Shown in pieces: positions 1 through 11,926 of a stretch of DNA of 64,000 nucleotides; the first letter of the stretch is position 1; each line of letters starts with the position of its first letter. Position numbers and translations under genes: made by a program. The DNA lies in the NCBI RefSeq assembly GCF_014839805.1, contig NC_051142.1, positions 15,222,589 to 15,286,588 on the forward strand, in the 5' to 3' direction. This DNA is from Manduca sexta (lineage: Eukaryota > Arthropoda > Insecta > Lepidoptera > Sphingidae). The notes beneath the pieces were generated by a model. That model saw only the letters and a program-made list of their open reading frames with translations, was not told the DNA's origin and made no database searches.

Positions 1-37
1 GTCCTTCGGGGAGAAGCGTGATGTGTGTTTGTTTTTT
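1..37 (+). repeat. SINE-A 3' end fragment
   Basis: The first 37 bases match the 3' end of the tRNA-derived SINE-A family, whose full copy lies on the other strand at 5336-5590. The shared part is a CTTCGGGGA...GCGTGATGTGTG stretch followed by a GT/T-rich tail. The element starts outside the window, so only its tail is seen. Confidence 0.5.
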
Positions 38-626
38 AAGTAAAACTAGATCTGAACACCTAAAAGATGTAGATAAAAAATATATATATTATAATAATAG
101 TAGTTACCAAACTAAATGACAACAGCATTGTAGGCAAAAGCGTAAATTCTTTATTTATAAACGTTGCCTTTCTAGTAACAATACGATATAACACACAATT
201 GATATCGTTTACCACTATTGTAAAAATCATAAAATGCAATTTTTAAACTCTTCTCTCAAACATATATCTGCATCACGCATTCCTTTATTATTCAACAATG
301 GTAATAACTTACATGTAAAACTCGTTAATCGACTTTTTATATAAAAAACACGCGACAAAATCCAGTTAAAAATGAATCCGACGAACACAATGGGAGGTGA
401 GAGTCAATAATTAAAATGGCTGTTCGCGGGCGTTCTCATTAATTAAGAAGAATGTTCGACGGATTGGTTCGAGTTTCGACGAACATCTCTATTCTGGTGA
501 CAGAGAGACACCTTTACAATATAAAACGGGAAAAAATAATATTATTGAGATGATGACAGTGTAACATATAGTACATACAATTAAATATATAACATACAAG
601 CCTTTAAAGAAGAATAGAGGAGTGCT
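38..626. other. No gene seen, AT-rich
   Basis: No frame, RNA gene or repeat is supported. A GC-richer patch at about 415-490 sits beside homeodomain-like ATTAATTAA at 439-447; one site of this kind is expected by chance in AT-rich DNA. Confidence 0.4.
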
Positions 627-746
627 ACGCACTACTTTGTAATTTAAAGTACTGGATTATTAGTGTTGCTACTATTAATGGGCAGTCGTATTGCTTACCA
701 TCAGGAGAGCGACAAGCTCATCTTATCATACGACTAAAACAAAAAA
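627..746 (+). repeat. 3' fragment of LINE-tail-like repeat
   Basis: This aligns by eye with the last ~120 bases of the repeat at 3735-4009 and 30017-30317: ACTTTGTAATT, a GGTGTT-like block, GGGCAGTCGTATTGCTTACCATCAGG and a terminal A-rich tail. The CGTAT.GCTTACCATCAGG ending is one I associate from memory with CR1/Zenon-type LINE 3' ends in Lepidoptera. It is a 5'-truncated insertion, typical of reverse-transcribed elements. Confidence 0.55.
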
Positions 747-1670
747 GACAGGACATTAAAATTTATTTAAATACTGGTTATTATGAAAGAAAAATCCCCA
801 TTACTGTCCCATTGTTTAAAGAGAGTTTTAACATGGTAACTTTTTCATATTTTTTAAAAATATTTTTAGAAATTACTTCAATTCATTTGGCAGACATTAT
901 TTTCGGGGTTTATTGGATTTAATAAAATAAGAGGCTTGTTGTTTAAATTGTTTATATTACTGGGCAAAAATCTATTAATGCACAAAAAATATATATATTT
1001 TACTACTGTTTAAAAACTGTCTTGGTGGTCACGATCAGATGAGTGACTCGCACGCCTTACTGCCGCACTCAAGATACATCACTAAATTTAAATCATTATA
1101 AGCCATTTATTTTAATTCGTTTATAATAAGCTCAAAAAGGTCAGTCATTTAAAAAAAATCGTGAGCCAGGTTTTTTATAAAATGTTTCTATATTTAGTAA
1201 AAATAATTTATTAGGCGTTAACACGCTCAGAATGTAGAAATAATCGAATCACAAAAACTGTATAATGATCATTTTAATTAACTGAGTGGCAATAATTATT
1301 AAATTAACCAAAGAATAAAAATCTCGTTGTATATTTTATTTTATGATATTAATTTAATTTACAAGATTTAGGATTGAACAAAAATATACTAACATTACTC
1401 CAAAAATCCGTAATAAGGCGCGTCACGGAATTCCCACTTAGCATTTGATACAATAATGGAGGCGCCGTCACAGCGTGTACTCACGCGCTTTCACCTTCCC
1501 ATTCGATATTATTTGACGAATGGCTTAATTGGACTCGGATTTCGGTGAATTCTCGTATTTAACACAATGGGCATGCATTCAGTCCGTGGTACACTCAAAA
1601 CAATGCATCTTTTCAAATTATTTAGGTCGAGTAGGAAGCCTAGTAAAATCAAACTAAAAATGTACCAAAT
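747..1670. other. No gene seen, AT-rich
   Basis: No coding or RNA feature is supported. There is a local rise in GC at 1415-1500. Nothing repeats elsewhere in the window as far as I can see. Confidence 0.4.
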
Positions 1671-1860
1671 TTTTGGATTTTATCGTCGTGTTTTCTTTTA
1701 TAATTTTAAGCCGACGTTTCGAAGACCTTGCAGCCTTCACGGTCACGGGGAAAACTGCAGGTTGCAGCGTTCGGAACGTCGAGAGAAAATTACAATGCAA
1801 AAAACCGCGATGAAATCCAAAAAAATATTTTATTTCGATGTCAACATTCGCAAAAAAAGT
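1671..1860. repeat. Penelope-like end, inverted arrangement
   Basis: CGACGTTTCGAAGACCTTGC at 1713 and, about 60 bases on, its inverted relative GCAGCGTTCGGAACGTCGAG form two head-to-head copies of the same motif around a CCTTCACGGTCACGGGG core. The same motif occurs at 41401-41450 and 59236-59275. Sequence of this kind flanks Penelope-like retroelement ORFs in Lepidoptera; that class is from memory and unproven. The following AAATTAC...CCGCGATGAAATCC block matches the usual continuation of the motif. Two short frames crossing it (1567-1875 and 1728-1955) are by-products of the repeat. Confidence 0.4.
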
Positions 1861-3734
1861 ATACTTATATTGTAGCCTCGGGTATTAATCTTATTGGTCA
1901 TCAATACATAAATTCTCCATCAAAAGAATATCTTATTCGCAGGACAACTGGTTAATAGCCCAATCATACAAAGAAACAGCCAAACATCTTTTTCCCATAT
2001 GGATAAGTGGTCATGGAATCTTTTCCTCGTTCATTCGAGAACAAATTTGGACAATTTGAGCGTGAAATTAACTCAGCTTCCCGTGATAGAGATGGAAGTG
2101 TCGATGGGAAATGCGCTGATAAATCTTTGCCGGTGTATTGACATACCTTTTGACTCGTTTCAGATTATGGAATTAGTCTGTGTTTTGTGAATTCGAAAAC
2201 TTGATCTATGAATCGATTTTGACTTGATAAATTTTTAGTTAATCTTATTGTTGTTTTAGAAAAAGTAGGTCTGTGGTTTTTATTTAATGTGATGTTTGTA
2301 ATTCCTATTACAAAGTTTTTGGTGTTTCGTTCTTGAAAAAAAAAATATGTTTTGTTTGAAACATGCAATTCTTGATGAAATGGCTATTAAACTTGTATAC
2401 TTAATAATTAAAATAAAAAAAAATAACTGTTCTAGTGACTACATGTATCTGGCTGATGGTCTTTTAAGCCGTACCCTATGTGACTTCCGTTCTAAATCTG
2501 ATAAAATCAGATGCAGTGCAGCCCCGTTGCCGAGTCTCGACAAAAAAAAAACAAGAATCAATGTCCATTTCATAATTGATTACATTCTACATAAGAAAAT
2601 AAATTGAATTACTTAAGTAACACGATTCGTTCTCCATTCAACAACGGTAATAAATAAATTTCTGTCAAGGAATTTTAGACTGGCTCTCACATACTTTCAT
2701 AAAACCCGCATAATCCTTGTTCAGCGATTATTTTGAAAATCCAAATAGCCAGTATCCATAATTTAAAAAGAAAAACATATTTCAAACGGTATTGGCAGCT
2801 CGTAAAATACCTCGCACCAACTTGGGTCATTTATAAAACCAACTCAAACACATTAAATAATGGCTGTGTAGATTTTAAACTTTCGCAATAATTTCATGTC
2901 GCCTGCTAATTGATCGAGTCGGTTCGGTAATTAATGTAAAAAAACACGACCTCACGAGATTTTGCTGTTTAATTTTTACTTTTAGAAATTTAGAACTAAT
3001 ACTGAATAAAATTTGCTCATTTGATAATGAATGTGATGGCATCTCGGAAACTTTTCAACGCAAATTGACTATTATGCCTATTAATTATGCCGGCGTACGT
3101 TAAAATGTGTGCGTGTTACACGAACGTTGATGGTTGTCGGACACAAAGATTTTCCTAACCATATTCTGTAAGCTCATTACGTAGCCTTAAATTAATGTGC
3201 TTATGTATTCCTTTATAAATAATTCATATGCAGAGAGGAAAAACTGCCAAATGAGGGCAGGAAGTCGCATTAAGAGTTCCCTTTTGACACCATCGTCTCT
3301 TGGGAGGAAAATCTGATCTCCCTTCGTTAGGTGGAATTCTGTTATACATTTTTTGTTTGCTGCATCATCGATACCTTTCAAAAGCATGCCCTGGGGCTTG
3401 AAATTCCCTAAGCGGTAGCGGTTTTTACAAAGAGATTGACATCTTTTTGTAATTTTTGTTAACGGTGAATTCGGTGACGTTATTTTTCAATACCTACAAA
3501 TAAATAGACGCTCATAAAAGAAGGAATTGTGGTTTGAAACTTGCTGAAAATGTGCGAGATATATTTTAGTCACCAATTTGTAATAGTATATGTATTACTG
3601 CGTATACAGTAGTTAAGAAATAACGTCTGATCTTAGAGTCTTGTAATAATTTTACACGCACAAGATACACGCTTCACGTTTGTTTCTAAAATATGGTAAG
3701 CAATTAATTAGTTTATAGTAAGTAGTGTTTCACG
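1861..3734. other. No gene seen
   Basis: Only short random-looking frames occur, the longest about 86 codons at 2347. A moderately GC-rich stretch at 2895-2970 contains CTAATTGATCGAG and GGTAATTAATG, which look like homeodomain sites and could belong to a regulatory element, but there is no conservation evidence. Confidence 0.35.
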
Positions 3735-4009
3735 GGTGGTAGCTCTCATATGTGAGAGTCTGCAGCCAGGCAGCAATGTGTAGTCACTGTTGTGTTCCGG
3801 TTCGAAGGTCATTGTAGCCAGTGTAACTAGTGGACATAATGAGACAACATCTCACGTCTCAGGATAGAGTAGAAGCGCAGTGGAAAACCAAATAATACTT
3901 TGTAAATTAAGGTGTTGGATGGTGTTTCTATTGTTTATAGGTGGTCGTATTGCTTACTATCACGCGAACGGCAAACTCGTCTCGTCATTCAAAGAATTAA
4001 AAACAAAAA
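3735..4009 (+). repeat. LINE-tail-like repeat, copy 1
   Basis: About 275 bases aligning with 30017-30317 in the same orientation. Shared blocks are GGTGGTAG.TCTCATATGTGAGAG (a small inverted repeat), CATTGTAGCCAGTGTAACTA, a CTCAGGAT block, ACTTTGTAA, GTGTTGGATGGTGTTTCTA and GGCAAACTCGTCTCGTCATTCAAA, ending in an A-rich tail. Poly-A-type ending and a shared 3' end with truncated copies (627-746) indicate retroposition: either a SINE or the 3' UTR of a LINE. No tRNA-type A or B box is evident and no coding sequence is kept. Confidence 0.65.
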
Positions 4010-4254
4010 TAGTTGAAGTTACACCGAGATTATACAAACTTATTCATACTAGAAGCTGACATATGTCTGAATCTTTTATATAACTTTAGGAATTTTTGTT
4101 TGACCCTGGCTGAATTATTTTACGAAGAAGTTTCTTTTATATTTTTCAAATATTATTTTTCGTGTTCTAATTTCAAATACACCAATACACTCTTAGTACA
4201 GTTTGCAGTACAAAAAAGTTACAGATTCGATTATTAGACGAAGCGTAAACGAAA

Positions 4255-4385
4255 ACCACCCGCCGGCCGCGCCAATTACAGGCCATCAGCCACGTTGGAT
4301 GGGAAAAAGGATTTTATTTTTTTCACAGAGTGGCGAGATGAGCAATGGGATCCGGCTTTACGGACGGGCCGGCGGGCCCAATTTA
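4255..4385. other. GC-rich patch of unknown nature
   Basis: A compact GC-rich block (GCCGGCCGCGCC near the start, GGGCCGGCGGGCCC near the end) inside AT-rich flanks. A 73-codon frame crosses it without any recognisable domain. It could be a short conserved element, an old exon or a repeat with no second copy here. Confidence 0.25.
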
Positions 4386-4911
4386 AATTGGTCATATCTG
4401 GATTATGCCTGTGTTATTGTTTAAACTTGGTTAATTTATTTTTAGGTGAAGCGGATTGGATTTAGGTGATGTTGGATTTTACGGTTTTGATACTTTTGTG
4501 CTCTATGTAAATGTAAGTAGAGTTAACAATTAATGTGAGTTCCATTCTGAATCAATACTTTGTGTAACTACAAAAGCGTTTGATTTGTCGGACAGGATTT
4601 CATTGTTCATAATATTATGGGATCATAATACAGCTATACTTAATTTGCACTCGGTACATCTTCACCGATCTTAGTCTTAGTATTTATCTAAAAGCAATTA
4701 GTGTCACAATCGTGCATTTTCTTTTCATGTCTTAGATTCTGGCAAAAACAAAACTAACACAATCGACTATACCAGAACACGTTCATGAACACAAAGAAGG
4801 TCCGAATGGCGTATGAGTGGCATTGAAAATAACACGCGTACCATGTAAGAAAAATGGACGTTTCGAATTGACCGACTCGTGCGGATTACATTAAAGGTGG
4901 ATAGGCCTTCA

Positions 4912-5085
4912 GGGGCCTTATTTTCTATGCCACACGTTATTTTGAAAGTGCGTAACGAGTTCGTATCGCACTAAGTCATGTTTAAGAGAAAGGAAATGAG
5001 CATACAGAATACCATTCCACGCAAATTTCATGAAGATAACATGACACAGCCGCGTTACGCGTTTAAAATGTCATACAGAATCCTT
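4912..5085 (-). mobile_element. GGGCC-TIR MITE, degraded copy
   Basis: GGGGCCTTATTTTCTATGCC then ACACGTTATTTTGAAAGTGCGTAACGAG matches the right end of the element at 63698-63876 read on its opposite strand. The body (GAATACCATTCCACGCA, ATGACAC.GCCGCGTTACGCGTTTA) also matches in order. The far terminal repeat has decayed after ATACAGAAT. No coding capacity, so a non-autonomous DNA transposon of unassigned superfamily. Confidence 0.7.
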
Positions 5086-5335
5086 ATTTTGTATATATTA
5101 TATTCCCCAGATAGAGAAACTTACATGTATTTATAAGCATAAGTATATTGGGTGCAAGTAGTGTAACGGTTTGCTGACCTTAATTCCTTTGTATAGTGTG
5201 ATTAAACTAGCCTAACGCTATATTGTGTATTGTTGGAGAACGGATTTGTGGCAATAATGCAACCAATATAGTGTTGAGCGACTGGCACCAAGAGAAGATT
5301 GAGAGCTAATTAATGGCACAATTAGAAACCTTCTA

Positions 5336-5590
5336 GTCACACACACACTCACGCCTTTCATTCCCGAAGAGGTAGACAGAAGCGAAACTGGTGCACCTAC
5401 TTTCCGCCGTATTTTCCGTCCCATAATGTGATCAGAAGCGAGCCTATTACCATGTCAGGCACAAATTAGAGATCCCAGGCTGATACTGAGTAGAAAAATC
5501 CATTATCACTTTGCCCGACCCGGGGGTCGAACCCGAGACCTTAGCACTGCAGTCGTACCGTAATACAACTTTTACGCCACTGAGGCAGTC
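5336..5590 (-). mobile_element. SINE-A, near full-length tRNA-derived SINE
   Basis: Read on the minus strand it starts with a tRNA-like head: GCCTCAGTGGCGTAAAAG (A-box-like) and GGTCTCGGGTTCGACCCC (strong B box), then GTCGGGCAAAGTGATAATGG, a body with TCTACTCAGTATCAGCC and CATTATGGGACGG, and a GCGTGAGTGTGTGTGTG tail. Pol III promoter boxes plus a simple tail define a tRNA-derived SINE. Related pieces lie at 1-37, 25310-25376, 28500-28690, 53928-54091, 56950-57000 and 57516-57575. The minus-strand frame at 5218-5424 is a by-product. Confidence 0.75.
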
Positions 5591-7570
5591 TTGTCAATAC
5601 TTATCATCGCTACTATACAGAGATTCATCAATGCGATAGCTTTTACGAACGTAGCTAAGAATGATCTTCAATAAATGTATCTTTTAGATTAGTGTTCTAA
5701 TTTATTTTATTCATTCTATTACTGGCAGGACTATTGAAATATACTAGACCTTACCCTGCTGCTATCAGTTCTCTTTTTGGATTGGTTCAATCATCTACTG
5801 AATATTTTAGGTAGTTGACACGACTAGCGATACGGAATCTTCGTCCAAATTAAAAAAATATCAATACTACTTTTGGATTGGTTTATCGAAGTACTAATTC
5901 TTCAGTATTGTTCGCACGACTATCCATAATTCAATATTCCAGACGGCCAGTTCGTTAATCTCTCAAACGCGGCGCTCAAATGACGCGCGCGTCAAACGCC
6001 TCTCATTAGTTTTAATGAGAGTGGCCGGCAGTTCGTTAACATAACTCAATTGAACCGATTTATAATAACTTGCCATAGCTCTATTGCCAGGTCTTTTGGT
6101 TCCTTAGAAATAAACGCCTTCAAAATGAAAGGTTATGTGTGATGGTCTAGAAACTAAAAGACCACTTTTATTTTTATTTTTTATACATTCGCTGAATGAT
6201 CTCTTATTTTTGCAGGTATGAACAAAATATCAGGAATAACCAAGAACAAGAGACACAAAAAAACCCAAAATATTTGTTTAATGATAACTTGTAATATAGT
6301 TTTTTATACAATTTACTCATAGTGGATGTCTTCGAGAGAACTAAACCTAACTGATCATGTACACAATTGCTTTATGATGAAAATATAAGCGAAACTGCAG
6401 TCTTCATAGTCTACTAAATTTCAACATCTATTCTAATATCATTTCAATTCTAGTTCCAGAAAAATATCAACAACATCCACATCTGGATCTTGACATGTCT
6501 ATTTATCAAACGTCTTCCTCACTCGAAGCAGATTGAATAAAAACTTCGATTTTTCGTGGTCTACCAGACTTAGTATAGAAAAACTGTTTGGGTGACGAAG
6601 TATATTTTAACCGATTGGGTAGCTAGTTACTTTCTAGGGGGAGGGTCGGGAGCTATACGCCAAAAATATTAGCTTAAACATATTATGCCGACCTCACTTC
6701 TTGTTCAGTGTCCATACTTTTTCGAAGTCATATATGCCTTTATTGAGACCCTTCAATTGTGAAACATCGTGAAGTAACTTATATAAAAGAGACTTCTCAG
6801 AATACAAAGGTACATATGCAAAGTTTAACAACTCGCATTAGGATGACATAATGGACAAAGACATAGCTTCTCGGAAATGTAGAGGAAGTCTGAGTTCACG
6901 GGACTGTTATACACAATATAGGTCTCATTTAAATATATTTTTAGTTTTCATTTTATTTGGAATTGAAGCAAAATATCGCATACTTCTACCTAAACAATAT
7001 ATTTGATAAGCGACAAATAACGGCTTAAACCAATTTGCGATTACGTATATTTTAAAGTATACTATTATTTTCAGTTAATTAAAAACTAAGTATCAACTCA
7101 ATTCTCAATTTTTTTTTAAGTCAAGTATAGGCCATCATATATGTTCCATATTATAGTTCTTAAGTTATCCCTTTTTCAATAAGGTATTTTTCTTTCTAAC
7201 TAAAAAGATTAAACAATCCAGTATGCCTCCACATGAATTCCTCAATATAAAAAACAATCCCAAGGTCTCCAGTTCCGTCACGTGTCACCACTGCACGGCT
7301 CGCCGACTTCTCTCCTCAAGCGATCCGCGCGTATCAAGTGCTCGCTTTAAAATTCACTTGAGAATTTCACCGAGTGATTTCAAAGATTTCCACGCCTTAG
7401 TAAAATAAAGTTGGAATATAATATTCAGTGGTAGGAATTGGTACAGATTTTTATACGACAGAATTTTAAGAGGTTATTCTTCGTGTGCTCAATTATAGAG
7501 GAAACTAACTTGCTTAGTAGTTTTGTTTTGATTTAAGGAGACAATTGTTTTGTCTGTCCACAGGGTAATC
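5591..7570. other. No gene seen; one small hairpin
   Basis: No supported gene. A GC-richer segment at 5940-6060 contains a perfect 9-bp inverted repeat, CTCTCATTA (6000-6008) and TAATGAGAG (6013-6021) around GTTT, and two spaced CAGTTCGTTAA motifs. This could be a regulatory patch. The 61-codon frame at 7223-7408 resembles no family I know. Confidence 0.35.
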
Positions 7571-7927
7571 TTGACATTGCGTTAATAAATGAAACCACAT
7601 ACTCGTCTTTCTGCTAACAGTTTGCCAAAAATCATCCACAAATAACGGTTATTTTCACCTAAAACACCTAAAACCCAGTTTCGTTTTCCTTTTTTTAATC
7701 AGTTTGTACTATAATGCGAATATGGCGCTTGCGTCAATTTATTTCTGACCGTGTGATACAGCCTCTGTAGTAGTGGCATTAGGACGTGAAAAAAGAAAAT
7801 ATATTTTTATAAAAATAAATAATCGAATTTCGTCGAATTTTAGACTTTTTTTATTTTATAAGGGCTTGAGTATTGTAAAGTGTTATTTTCAAGATAAGTT
7901 TGTGGTAATTTATTAACGCAATGTCAA
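7571..7927. mobile_element. MITE with 20-bp perfect TIRs
   Basis: TTGACATTGCGTTAATAAAT at 7571-7590 is exactly mirrored by ATTTATTAACGCAATGTCAA at 7908-7927. The similarity continues inward imperfectly (ACCACATACTCGTCTT against ACCACAAACTTATCTT), giving TIRs of roughly 37 bp on a 357-bp element. No coding sequence. An isolated right-end motif recurs at 62221-62240. Target-site duplication is unclear, so the superfamily is not assigned. Confidence 0.7.
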
Positions 7928-8569
7928 AATGACCTTGTATGATGGGTGAAAAAATTTTAACTGGGAAGAGATCGCGATCATCATACAGGTTATGTGCAAA
8001 ATACAAGCAGATTTTTATAATTCAAATTCTTGAAGACGCTTTGCCATTATTTATACAATCACTGCGTTAATCATCGGACAAATGTCCTACTCATAAAGTT
8101 AATACATTTTATAAAATAAATATTCACCATGATAATATTATTGCTGAAGCAAAGTTCCAAAAAAACCTGGAAAATATCACGTAAACAACGGTACAGTAGA
8201 TATTTTTTATGAATTTCTGAATACACATTTAGCTTTAAATATATTATGATTACTGGAAAAGGTGTCAGTTATCCATCCAAATTTAAAATTCCAGGTAATG
8301 CTTTGCCATTTTCATGTGTATTTACCTCAATTGTATATTTAAATTCGGCGAATTTATGATTAATGGAAGAAATTATATAATAACTGAAAATAATAATTTT
8401 AATATATTATGTTTACAATAATTATATTGTAACATAAAACACACATTCAATACAAGGCAGTATCAATAATTGTATCAGAATCACTAATCATTTAGTTTTT
8501 TTATAATACATAATCCACAATCTACAGTTTTATTGACGTGCATCTACTATGTTCTATCTCTGCACCACC
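7928..8569. other. No gene seen, very AT-rich
   Basis: No gene, RNA or internal repeat is supported. Polyadenylation-like and TATA-like words are frequent, as expected from base composition. Confidence 0.35.
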
Positions 8570-8651
8570 TCAGGTTGACTGGTAGAGAATGCCTCTGGCA
8601 TTAAGTCCGCCTCTACATGTTTTGTATGAAGTGCAATAAATAAATAAATCC
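8570..8651 (+). repeat. Non-LTR retrotransposon 3' tail fragment
   Basis: CAGGTTGACTGGTAGAGAAT, GGCATTAAGTCCGCCTCTAC and a terminal GTGCAATAAATAAATAAAT run. A GCATTAAGTCCGCC block followed by CAATAAA and repeated AAAT is a familiar 3' end of lepidopteran LINEs (recalled, class uncertain). Only the extreme 3' end is present, typical of 5' truncation. Confidence 0.5.
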
Positions 8652-10038
8652 TACCCACCCTTTCCCTTCTCTAAAGTCTTGATGATATCCAATGAGGCAT
8701 GTCAAAGAACCCAAGACGATACTCGCTGCGGTGCCAACACCGTCACTCTGGATTTATCGTCCATAGAAATAATATTGGACTGAATCATTAATACGTGACT
8801 GTTGGAGTTCCTCCGCGATCGGAATAACATATCGACTCGGGAAAGAAATATGTTCGGAACATTCTATGACAGTTCAGTACTGATTGGGATTTTCTTTTGT
8901 TTCAATTTGGTTGAAGTTTTGTGAACGTGCTTGTCTGATATTACGCAATTGCAAATTGAGTATTCAATTCGTCTAAATTAAGTTGCTGAATCAATGACGA
9001 ATTTACTGAACTCAAATAAATCGTATCCAATCGAAATTTAAGTGCCTTATTGGTCATTACTTTTTAGTTTTTACCATTAGATAAAACATCTATTCTTTTT
9101 AACGTTATTAAGTGTAACTAAATTCTAAGAAATAAAAGTTCCACGCACGTAGAATATTCTAGCAATCTACAAAAGAATTTTGGTACTGTGATTTCTTTGT
9201 TTCAACATGTAGAGACAAAATTTAAAAGAATCGACGTATTACTTACTCAACAATGCATAGAAATTCAAATGAACGTATAATATAAAGAAAACTGCATATG
9301 ATTAGCCATTAGAAAGAATAAGATGCGGTTGTCTTGGATTTGAATGATGTAATTGATTTCTAGAACAACATTATGTAGTTGAATTAACATAAAATATTTT
9401 TTTATATCTGTGATTGAGGGCATAAATCTTTGATTAAGATCCTAACGAAGATTAATTAGGAAATAGGTGATGAAGCAGCAATGCTTAGAGATAGAAGCAG
9501 TCAACCCTGGATTTCATCTTACCAATAAAAAAGTCTTGCTTTCGTAATTTTTATAGTGTTTTAAATACCACAATGTTTTTTTACAAGTGTCATCTCGAAG
9601 CATTCTGGTATCGACGCTGAGTCGCTCAGCAGTCGCCTGTCGGTCGCCGATACCATTCGGCTATTCAAACAATCGAAGCCAGCACGCTTTTGTTTCATTT
9701 CCCAGGCTTTTTCAAATATCGTCTGTCGAGTGTTCCATATTGACTTTTGTCGAATAGAATTCCAACTGTATTGATGTATTGTAATTTGAGATGGCTTTTG
9801 GATATTCATATGCAGATCGGTGCATAGCTACCACTGCGCTGTAGCACAGGGAAGATTTACAACATTTTTTTATACAACTGATACCCGAGACGTAGCATCA
9901 TGATAAAAGTTTCTGTTCCTAATAATTAGAGTTCTCACTACATGAGAATGATAATATATAGATGAAAATGTCTTAGGATTTTTGAACCGCTGCGGATATC
10001 TACGGGGCTCTGCGAACGCTATACGCGCGATCATCAAA
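8652..10038. other. No gene seen
   Basis: No supported gene. An 82-codon minus frame at 9561-9809 has no recognisable domain and lacks context; I treat it as chance. Confidence 0.35.
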
Positions 10039-10578
10039 TTAGCAACTACAGCGTTCCCAATGGCGAGTGGAGAACAAAACTTGGGAAGAAAGAGAAGAGG
10101 AAGGGAACTTCATAGGTGGGCGGCGGGGAAAAGAAGGAGAAGTTGTCTTATAATTTATAGTAACTAGATACAGTACGTTGCATTTCTTTGTGAAATTAGA
10201 AGTTTTGGGTGGTCTAACTAGAGTAATGGTTACTATCAGACCTCGTCTCGTACAACCCCTTCGAGATATATAAGATGATGCGACTGTGAGTTCATTGGCG
10301 TATGACGCAGTATGTAAATTCATCCGTATGTTTTTTATGTCTCTAAATTTTGCGTTTAAAGCAGAAGCAGGTAAGTCAACTGATAATAAGTTATTAGTAC
10401 TGCCTGTATCCAAACTGTCAAGGAAATTGTGGTTATTTCCACCTTTAAGGCGGAGAATTTGAGTTGGACTATATGCAAAATTAATTGCGAAAATTAATTG
10501 ATTAGTAGCGTTCCTTAGTTCTTCGTCTGTAAGAGACGATAATACCTGTAAAGGAGGATTTCCTGAAATCGTCGACAA
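10039..10578 (-). CDS. Unidentified 179-codon frame, possible relic or exon
   Basis: This is the longest open frame in the window. There is no ATG at the nominal start: the first codon is TTG, and the frame is open from a stop just upstream (about 10609). A GATTTCAG acceptor-like word near 10562 would fit an internal exon. The N-terminal ~110 residues are of ordinary composition (LTDEELRNATNQLIFAINF, then FLDSLDTGSTNNLLS), while the last ~50 are Ser/Arg/Pro-rich and look non-coding. LDTGS matches the D-[ST]-G-[AS] signature of retroviral-type aspartic proteases, but no second protease motif or neighbouring RT is visible, so the match may be chance. No family is assigned. Confidence 0.25.
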   Translation of the reverse strand: MSTISGNPPLQVLSSLTDEELRNATNQLIFAINFAYSPTQILRLKGGNNHNFLDSLDTGSTNNLLSVDLPASALNAKFRDIKNIRMNLHTASYANELTVASSYISRRGCTRRGLIVTITLVRPPKTSNFTKKCNVLYLVTINYKTTSPSFPRRPPMKFPSSSLSSQVLFSTRHWERCSC

Positions 10579-10606
10579 AATGTATATTAAACTTATCGAT
10601 TATTAC

Positions 10607-11788
10607 AAAACACTTCTGCATATTAACTTCAATGGTTCTTTTTTCTTTGCCAAAAAATAAGTAATTTGAAGTTTATTTTAATGTAGAAAGAACGATTTAA
10701 AGCCCGTTTGAAACTTTGAATTTGTTGTACTTATGTGTCTAACTAAAATATCTCGGAACAAAGAATAAATATAGAGAACGAGATATGACCGAAAATGTAC
10801 TATCTCATATAAACACTATCACAAATGTCTCTATTCACATTATTTTCTATAAACAACGTAGCAGTTCATACACTTGAATGACGCCATCAAAAAATCCATC
10901 ACGCGAGCGAATTTACAATTCCCCAGCATAAAAACTCTTTGCAGACCACGGCAAAGTCATCGAGTACGTTTGTACTTATCGTGCTATTTGCATTTATAGT
11001 GGTTTACTGTGTCGCGGATATTTTTTATAATACAAATGTTGATTACAATTTTTATGTTAAACTCCGAGTTAGTCATTAGACGAAGAGAATACGCAAAGGC
11101 ATCTTGAAGATATTTATAATTTTTTTTGTTGAAATTATGTATTTTTTCTGCGTAAATTGTATCGTGATTTGCATCATTTTTGTATTAATATTAGACTCGA
11201 CGATACAGAGTACAGACTTGCCTAGTATGGGGACAATTGTCAATACATTAGTAAAGTTCCAACAATGTTAACTTTAAACTTTGCATTTTCGTTCTGCAGA
11301 TTTCCTATTTCAAATAAATGTTATTCATTCCAAACTAAACGTTGTTTTTTTTAATTTCTATAATAATGATTCTATTATAATGTGACTATGAAATTGTATT
11401 TTTTATTGCAGTATTAGACTACGTGATTGTTGCATCGAAGAGAATTATCCCAAGGGAGATTCAGGATATCCACGCTGGCGCGGTCAACGTCCTTATATCA
11501 CTTTTTTTAATTTAATTAAAAATAATATGCATACGCGATAATTTCCCTGGGGTTAAAATGTTTAATATTTCCGTCTGGTTGGGCTTATTAATCTGTCGAT
11601 CCTATAATTACACCGTCGTGATGTCATCGTATCATATTCAGATTTTAAAATGAACTATGCAAAATATTTTCTCTTTTATTTTTTATGGAAAGCGACTAGT
11701 GGTGTGTGGAAGGGAATGCTGACGAAAACGTCACAGATTCATAGCAGTGGAACATGCACCTTGAATTTTTAACATCATTCTTTTAGTT
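10607..11788. other. No gene seen
   Basis: No supported frame, RNA or repeat copy. AT-rich throughout. Confidence 0.35.
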
Positions 11789-11926
11789 GTGTGGCGGTAC
11801 AGTTAGTGCATATACCACCATCTTGTCCGACCAGGCGCAACAACTGCCTGACTGGAAATCTTCCCCTTCCATAGAGGAACGTAACCATCTGTTCCTCTAC
11901 AGGGGTGTCTACCTTTACGCCGCTAC
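11789..11926 (-). repeat. Two-hairpin repeat, short copy
   Basis: On the minus strand this runs GTAGCGGCGTAAAGGTAGAC, TAGAGGAAC...GTTCCTCTA, GGAAGGGGAAGAT, CAGGC...GCCTG and ends GTACCGCCACAC. It matches the ends of 47968-48274 but lacks about 170 bases of its interior, so it is a shorter form or a deletion. Both internal stems are kept. No coding sequence. Confidence 0.65.
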
